64,000 nucleotides of DNA from the NCBI RefSeq assembly GCF_002072955.1, contig NZ_LPUF01000003.1:372001-436000 (forward strand), written 5' to 3'. This stretch comes from Methyloprofundus sedimenti. Lineage in GTDB: Bacteria; Pseudomonadota; Gammaproteobacteria; Methylococcales; Methylomonadaceae. Both the position numbers and the translations under genes were made by a program. Below are positions 59,308 to 64,000 of this stretch, one piece after another. Within the stretch, counting starts at the first letter, position 1; each line of letters opens with the position of its first letter. The notes under the pieces are model-generated. The model saw only the letters and a list, made by a program, of their open reading frames with translations. It ran no database searches and was not told the origin of the DNA.

Positions 59308-59610
59308 TTAGGTCACGAATTGTGAATTTTCGTACTTGATCACTATAACACCTACAGTGCCAGGATGTAATTTAAAATGATCCGCAATTTTTCTTTGACT
59401 ATATGCTCTTAATATAGGCCGTAACAATCGCTGTATTCTGTCCATACTCTGCTTTTCTATTTGTGACAGAGTCTTTGCCATTGAACGTTTGTTACTTCTT
59501 GGGAATACTCCAATCATATTCGTTCTTCTTCTCGATTCTATTTTACATTTTAGACACAAAGTTTTCATCACAGATGAATTTTTGCCCATAACAAGTTTAG
59601 GACTCTTCAA
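59308..59610 (-). CDS. Small hypothetical basic protein
   Basis: 100 residues, strongly basic, with CLKCK near residue 34 and an HTH-like C-terminus AYSQRKIADHFKLHPGTVGV, as in small DNA-binding proteins. A start at an internal Met (MAKTLSQIEKQ, about residue 44) is possible. The stop lies 90 bp downstream of greB's start; its own 5' end abuts the dispersed repeat at 59612. I do not recognise a family; it may be a remnant of a mobile element. Confidence 0.35.
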   Translation of the reverse strand: MKSPKLVMGKNSSVMKTLCLKCKIESRRRTNMIGVFPRSNKRSMAKTLSQIEKQSMDRIQRLLRPILRAYSQRKIADHFKLHPGTVGVIVIKYENSQFVT

Positions 59611-59611
59611 T

Positions 59612-59932
59612 CTAGAAACCGCAGTTGACCGCTATAAAACATTACCTGATTACGTACAACTCACAACCATATTAAAAAAATTTTAAATATCAGTATGTTA
59701 ATAGTCTCGTCATTCCCGAAGTCTACCCAGTCAAGCGTGGGCACAAGCTTTATCGGAAATCTTTGCTTACCCCACTAGATTCCTGCTAAAAGCGTGCAGG
59801 AATGACAAATATAGCTGAGAGTTATGGGTAATCAGGAAACATTATAAGTGACTGAATATAAAATATAATAATCGTAAGTGCTTGCCACCAGTTGAGTGAC
59901 TATGCTCCACTTCACGGTCTTGTGGATAAATC
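59612..59932 (+). repeat. Dispersed repeat, copy split by a MITE-like insertion
   Basis: 59612-59644 and 59837-59932 together match the copy at 57150-57270 in order (CTAGAAACCGCAGTTGACCG, then TAAGTGACTGAATATAAAAT, CTTGCCACC, TGGATAAATC), at roughly 85 percent by eye. The middle is an inserted element. Confidence 0.8.
59645..59836. mobile_element. 192-bp MITE-like insertion with 8-bp target duplication
   Basis: Ends CCTGATTAC and GTAATCAGG are 9-bp terminal inverted repeats. AAACATTA occurs once in the uninterrupted repeat copy but flanks this element on both sides (59637-59644 and 59837-59844), a clean 8-bp target-site duplication. The interior contains an inverted pair CGTCATTCCCG / CAGGAATGAC of the widespread REP-like type and no gene. 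Confidence 0.82.
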
Positions 59933-60307
59933 GAGGTGGGGGCATTTAGTATTTAGCTGCATTGTAAAAACATGAATACATTTATTTATTGACTTTCAAT
60001 AAATAAAGATGTAGTTTTAATTTCGATTGGGAGATTACATTTTGGCGTAGTTGCATATATTGCCCAATATGATGGACGTTATCGGTAAAGGCTTGTTTTG
60101 ATTGTAGCACGCGCTGTCTACCTAATCATCGCCAATGTATTTTAAGGCGAATTGCGATTATTGGAAAAGAATCTACCTGCTTGCAGTATATTTTATTCAA
60201 GACGCGATAGTAGGCGTAAGTAAACTATACAACAGAAGTAGTAGAATGTAAGCAAGGAGGTATATTCCTTAACAGCGACCGCTCAAACTTGTCATAGCGG
60301 ACTAACA
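59933..60307. other. Non-coding stretch with an 11-bp hairpin
   Basis: No gene recognised. TTTATTTATTG (59981-59991) and CAATAAATAAA (59997-60007) form a perfect AT-rich hairpin. Confidence 0.5.
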
Positions 60308-60324
60308 CCGCACTGCTAGTGCGG
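60308..60324 (+). promoter_or_regulatory. Hairpin upstream of the secreted repeat protein
   Basis: CCGCACT (60308-60314) and AGTGCGG (60318-60324) pair perfectly around a 3-base loop, 28 bp before the chosen start. It could be a leader hairpin or an operator. Confidence 0.4.
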
Positions 60325-60352
60325 ATGGTTTCGCAAATTAATGGGGAATATT

Positions 60353-60961
60353 ATGTTTATTAATACAAAACTGGGCGCATTTTTATTTTTTTGCGTCTAC
60401 ATCATCAGCATGCCGCTACTCTCGGAAACAATAAATTCGAAGAATGGGAACTTTTGGAAGGAAATCGCGAACAATAGAGCTCTCCCGCCGGGTGATTGCC
60501 CACCGGGCTTCAGGCCAGCAACACAACCATTAAATCCGGCACTTGGATGCCTACCAAACAATTTCTATATTGAGCCAGACCCTAATGGTAGGTTACCTGA
60601 TATACCCGATGGAGACTGCCCAGAAGGTTGGCTGCCGGTAACTCCTCCGCTCAATCCGATACTTATTTGTCTACCGGGTGAGCTTGCACCACCGACAACC
60701 CCAGAAGGGCTTCAGGACGGAGATCGTTGGTGGTGGCCTAACCGTCGTCACTCCATGTGTCCAAATGCCTGGGTTCCCGTTACCAAACGAGACAATCAAG
60801 AGGCTCTTATCTGTTTGCCTAAGAGAATCGCCGATTCATTGCCTGCCAAAGGACCGGAGGGAGGATGCCCTCCTGGATGGGATCCAGTTACGCCACCGCT
60901 GAATCCGGTTTTGGGCTGCCTTCCTAATACAGTAGTCATGCCGCAGGATCCTGATTTTTAG
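60353..60961 (+). CDS. Secreted protein with four CPxGWxPVTPPLNPxLxCLP repeats
   Basis: 202 residues from the ATG at 60353, preceded by GGGGAA at good spacing (another ATG at 60341 would contain that site). Hydrophobic signal segment 7-22 (LGAFLFFCVYIISMPL). The mature part has four units opening with CP and closing with CLP: Cys49-Cys66, Cys89-Cys106, Cys136-Cys154 and Cys172-Cys189, nearly constant 17-residue spacing, with Trp/Phe then PVTPPLNP between. The third unit is degenerate. Paired Cys suggests disulfide-stapled loops outside the cytoplasm. No known family recognised. A strong hairpin follows. Confidence 0.75.
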   Translation: MFINTKLGAFLFFCVYIISMPLLSETINSKNGNFWKEIANNRALPPGDCPPGFRPATQPLNPALGCLPNNFYIEPDPNGRLPDIPDGDCPEGWLPVTPPLNPILICLPGELAPPTTPEGLQDGDRWWWPNRRHSMCPNAWVPVTKRDNQEALICLPKRIADSLPAKGPEGGCPPGWDPVTPPLNPVLGCLPNTVVMPQDPDF

Positions 60962-60977
60962 GTAATATACAAGAAAC

Positions 60978-61010
60978 AACGCCGAGCGTTTTTCATAATC
61001 GCTCGGCGTT
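60978..61010 (+). terminator. Hairpin after the secreted repeat protein
   Basis: AACGCCGAGCG (60978-60988) and CGCTCGGCGTT (61000-61010) pair perfectly over 11 bp with an 11-base loop. The T tract is in the loop rather than after the stem, so termination may be imperfect. Confidence 0.65.
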
Positions 61011-61065
61011 CAGTCAATTTGATCTAAGAAATTTTATCCTGGAAGTAAGTAACTGGAAGGCAAAG

Positions 61066-61115
61066 TAAACTTAGAAACGTGCATGAAATAACTTAAACAA
61101 GTTAAAAATCTGTAG
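61066..61115 (+). repeat. 50-bp direct repeat, copy A
   Basis: Begins TAAACTTAGAAACGTGCATG and ends AAAAATCTGTAG; matches copy B at 61242-61291 with two G/A differences. The region between (61116-61241) contains GATGGGCA...TGCCCATC palindromic words. No gene in 61011-61536. Confidence 0.85.
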
Positions 61116-61241
61116 CGCCCATCAAGCTACCCCAGATAGACTGATGGCTGTACTATATAAAGATGGGCACGAAAAAAATCTTTGCCCATCCTACAAGTTG
61201 CTCATATTATTTCGTGCATATTCCTTAAATTATTTAGTTAC

Positions 61242-61291
61242 TAAACTTAGAAACGTGCATAAAATAACTTAAACAAATTAAAAATCTGTAG
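61242..61291 (+). repeat. 50-bp direct repeat, copy B
   Basis: Second copy of the 50-bp unit, 176 bp after the first, followed by AGGATGGGCAAAG. The word GTAAACTTA at the start of copy A also occurs at the tips of the REP-transposase elements near 34430 and 46260. Confidence 0.85.
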
Positions 61292-61536
61292 GATGGGCAA
61301 AGCAATAGCGTGCCCCTCAAGCTACTTGTTCAATGCTTACCTATTAGCTGTGTTGAGTCCGTCAAAATAATCGTAAGTTGTCAGATCAAATTAAAATTAA
61401 TTTGTTAATTAGTCTGATTAAGCTTGAACAAATATATTTACAATAATTTAAAGGAGATGCATTGACCATTAACGTTCACTACAGCATTTGCAATTAGCTA
61501 CATCAACCCACCTAAGCTTTTTGTGATATATAAAAC

Positions 61537-63051
61537 TTATTTTTTTTTCTTACCAAACAGTTTTTTAAATGTACCGGGCATTTTAAAATTAGATGACCCA
61601 TAGTCGGGATCAACATGAACTTCTTCTACCTCAGGCGCTTTAAAATCGTCAGCAATAAAAGTTTCAATTTGTTGTTGTTCTGCCTCAGGCACTTTAAAGG
61701 CTTCAGCAGTAAATACTTCAATCTTTTGCTCTGGCTCTGGAGCTCTATGATCTTCGGCAATATTTACTTTAGTCTTTTGCTCCGGTTCAGTTTTAGCACC
61801 TGACTTTTTAGCTTTTCCCAGTAGGCTCTTAAATTTTCCAGATACACTTGCTGATGCTGCTTGAGTTGTATTTGCGTCAGGCGCCTTTAAAGAGTTTGCC
61901 GCCAATGCCTCACTGATGTTCTCTGGTTTAGTTTTGGTATCTGACTTTTTAACTTTGCCCAGTAAACTTTTAAATTTTCCTGTCACATTAGAGCTTGTTT
62001 TAGCATCAGCCGACTGATTAATTTCAGCTTGCTGAGTCACATTTTCTTTAACTGTACTAAAAGTAGGCTCAGCTATATTCAACAAGTCTTGTATCATAGG
62101 ATCCTGTTGGCTTACAGGCTCTATTTCTGCTTCAGCCAGCGGCTTAGTTAAATGAGCAACATCCTGCTCATTCTTTTCTTTTTGCTCAATCAAATCTTCT
62201 GGTTCAGTAGCTGGCTCTGGTTCAAAATTTTTGGAGTTCAGTTGATCAATGGCGCTAAATTCAACAATCTGTTGCTGAGCAATATTTTCTGGCTTTTGAT
62301 CTTCCTGCGGAACACTTTGTTCTGGTGCAGGTTGAGATTGCGATTCCACGTCAAGCGCTGCTGAACGATTTTGCACAGTCTCAATGAGCTGAGTGAAATC
62401 CAGTTGATGTTTTTCCAGAGTATTGCTTAACTGTTGCTGAACTTCTTTTTGCTGCTCCTGCAGGACATGCTTTTGCACTTCTATTGCCTGCTCTAACTGA
62501 GCAAACTGTTTAATTTGCTTATCCAATGAATTTTGCAGATTACTAATTAAGGTATCTTTTTCATTCGCTTTAGCATTCTCTTGTTGCGCTACACTCAAAC
62601 GGTCACTTAATTGCTGAATAATATTATCTTGTTGTTGCCAGATAAATTCATCTTTCATGTCCTTATCTGAATCAACAAGTTGCTCACTTAAATCAAATTT
62701 TCCGGCTATGAATTTAAGATTTTCGACTATTTTATGATTGCGCTGCGCGAGTTTATCCTGAATTTCTGCGATTAAATGCTGATCTTTTTCCATTTGTTCA
62801 GCATCAGTCGCCTGCTTTTCTTTCTGTTGCTGTAATTGTTGCTCTGCGGCTGTTACTTTACCTTGTAATTCAAGATTCAATTTTTCCGCAGCTTTTTGTT
62901 TCTTATTTAAAAATAGAATTTTAAAATTGTATATTAAGGCTACAAATAACCAGACGACTAAAACTAATACTCCGACAAATACTGGATTATCTAAAGTAAG
63001 CGAATACCAGTCAGCAAGAAGTTGTTCTATTTCAGGTAAGTTTGTTGGCAT
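61537..63051 (-). CDS. Membrane-anchored coiled-coil protein with FKSLLGK repeats
   Basis: 504 residues. One membrane helix at about 18-38 (NPVFVGVLVLVVWLFVALIY) close to the N-terminus, then ~220 residues of Gln/Lys/Glu-rich coiled coil, an acidic Pro/Glu/Gln linker, and three basic modules: GKFKSLLGKVKKS, GKFKSLLGKAKKS and a C-terminal GTFKKLFGKKKK. Between the latter two, an acidic EAFKVPEAE / DDFKAPEVE pair repeats. The charge alternation suggests a stretched cytoplasmic arm binding nucleic acid or membrane by its tip. I do not recognise the family. Confidence 0.7.
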   Translation of the reverse strand: MPTNLPEIEQLLADWYSLTLDNPVFVGVLVLVVWLFVALIYNFKILFLNKKQKAAEKLNLELQGKVTAAEQQLQQQKEKQATDAEQMEKDQHLIAEIQDKLAQRNHKIVENLKFIAGKFDLSEQLVDSDKDMKDEFIWQQQDNIIQQLSDRLSVAQQENAKANEKDTLISNLQNSLDKQIKQFAQLEQAIEVQKHVLQEQQKEVQQQLSNTLEKHQLDFTQLIETVQNRSAALDVESQSQPAPEQSVPQEDQKPENIAQQQIVEFSAIDQLNSKNFEPEPATEPEDLIEQKEKNEQDVAHLTKPLAEAEIEPVSQQDPMIQDLLNIAEPTFSTVKENVTQQAEINQSADAKTSSNVTGKFKSLLGKVKKSDTKTKPENISEALAANSLKAPDANTTQAASASVSGKFKSLLGKAKKSGAKTEPEQKTKVNIAEDHRAPEPEQKIEVFTAEAFKVPEAEQQQIETFIADDFKAPEVEEVHVDPDYGSSNFKMPGTFKKLFGKKKK

Positions 63052-63312
63052 AAGCTTAATTTCTCAAGTAATGGATATTCGCTTTGATCTAAGAATATCA
63101 GTGTTCAAAAATTGTAGAAAACGCGGACTATCAACGTTCTACACTCATCTCATTGTTGGTTTCATTATACTATCAATCCAGGTCTCAATTGCCAATAGAA
63201 AGTTGATTATTCTGCATACGAAAACCGGGCCCCTCTGTAGGTTATTTTTACAATAGTAAATATTATCCCACATATCGATCTGTTAAAGTTTCTCACCTCA
63301 CCAATCCTCTGA

Positions 63313-64000
63313 CTAATTTCCCACGGGTGCAACATACGCATCTGCAAGCAATTCCTCAACATTACTCCCGGTGAGCGACTGTAAAAATGCCAGTAAATCA
63401 CTTTTTTCAGTGTCACTTAAATGCAACGGCTTGATAACCGGGTCGAGTATTTCATTACTCACTCCCCCCTGATTATAGAACTGAATAACTTCACTCAATG
63501 TGCTTAATGATCCATTATGCATATAAGGTGCAGTTAATGCGATATTTCGTAGACCAGGCGTTTTGTATTTCCACCTGTCCTGCGGGTCTAGCGTAATTTC
63601 GTATCGACCAATATCACTCGCTTTTACGGCTGCTACAGCACTTATATCCTGCTGGTCAACTTCGATAAAAACACCTGGTGCAACTTGTATCTTTTGTTTT
63701 TCAGGTGTTTTTTGCATGGATTCCCGATAACCTATACCTGTATTATGAGTCTGATTATCAGTAAATAGCGCAAAGTTTTTCTCAATAAGATGGCATCCAC
63801 TGCAAGCACCCTTCCCTTTAAATAAGGCAAAACCGCGTTTAACAGAATCATTAACTGCATCAGCCTGTTTACCAAAATACCAACGGTCAAAAGGCGAATC
63901 GGCCGAATTCAAGCTGCGCTGATAACTGGCAAGCGCCTGACCTACCGTAAGCATATTGGCTGTCGTGTTAAAACTCTGTTCAAATAAACCTTGATAATCG
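63313..64000 (-). CDS. Di-haem cytochrome c peroxidase / MauG family, C-terminal part
   Basis: The frame is open to the right edge (the start lies beyond 64000); about 228 codons are present. Visible are the second haem site CSGCH in GKGACSGCHLIEKNFALFTD, KYKTPGLRNIALTAPYMHNG followed by SLSTLSEVI (family signature with the Met/His region), and the C-terminal HLSDTEKSDLLAFLQSLTG. Periplasmic; reduces H2O2 or modifies a partner protein. No gene is seen between it and the coiled-coil gene (63052-63312). Confidence 0.92.
   Translation of the reverse strand, partial: DYQGLFEQSFNTTANMLTVGQALASYQRSLNSADSPFDRWYFGKQADAVNDSVKRGFALFKGKGACSGCHLIEKNFALFTDNQTHNTGIGYRESMQKTPEKQKIQVAPGVFIEVDQQDISAVAAVKASDIGRYEITLDPQDRWKYKTPGLRNIALTAPYMHNGSLSTLSEVIQFYNQGGVSNEILDPVIKPLHLSDTEKSDLLAFLQSLTGSNVEELLADAYVAPVGN

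Overview
The window looks like a piece of a low-GC gammaproteobacterial chromosome, most plausibly a methanotroph-like (Methylococcales) bacterium. This rests on the gene style (gltX, serS, recR-ybaB-dnaX-ffs, orn, rsgA, mltD, greB, trxB) and above all on an oxidosqualene cyclase plus squalene monooxygenase pair, a sterol pathway known in few bacteria, among them Methylococcus and relatives. No methane-oxidation gene lies here, so the assignment is inference.

Layout. 0-0.5 kb: tail of an IS110-type transposase. 0.7-8.2 kb: a membrane-associated sulfotransferase and a TPR protein (minus), then a plus-strand run of oxidosqualene cyclase, squalene monooxygenase, apt, mutM and a DUF2288 gene. 8.3-21.1 kb: housekeeping, with two identical tRNA-Glu and one tRNA-Ala gene behind gltX, an OmpA/VWA lipoprotein, a frameshifted serS, a CrcB fluoride channel with a fused second half plus DUF190, orn, a Ste24-like protease, rsgA, a HIT protein, recR, ybaB, dnaX and the SRP RNA. 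21.2-28.9 kb: sulfide:quinone oxidoreductase with a small DUF2892 protein, then a tripartite RND efflux operon. 29.4-36.1 kb: a visibly GC-richer insert carrying two related arylsulfatases around a HAD phosphatase, then remnants (glycine-zipper, DUF4136, truncated DUF1254) and a small inverted-repeat element.

36.7-46.1 kb is an accessory defence island on the minus strand: hsdR, a GxxExxY protein, hsdM, a RhuM-Fic protein, hsdS and a duplicated scrap of hsdM, followed upstream by an IS630 element. A family of about 80-100 bp palindromic repeats built on CATGAAG words flanks the GxxExxY gene on both sides, with another copy between the Fic gene and hsdS. A (GTGTT)5 microsatellite sits 12 bp before hsdM. 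This gene-plus-repeat arrangement is the best candidate for an undescribed system in the window.

46.2-64 kb: a decayed REP-associated transposase, ssb, a YVTN beta-propeller protein, an SRPBCC protein, mltD, a truncated CpxR-like response regulator with a perfect triple GTAAA box, a second RND operon, trxB and greB. Then comes a repeat-rich stretch with a 192-bp MITE-like insertion carrying an 8-bp target duplication. It is followed by a secreted protein made of four CPxGWxPVTPPLNPxLxCLP-like repeats, a membrane-anchored coiled-coil protein, and the start-less end of a MauG/CcpA-type dihaem peroxidase running off the right edge.

Three otherwise intact genes (serS, the second arylsulfatase, the glycine-zipper gene) are each broken by what looks like a single missing base. 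Because serS is essential, indel errors in the assembly should be considered before any of these is called a pseudogene.
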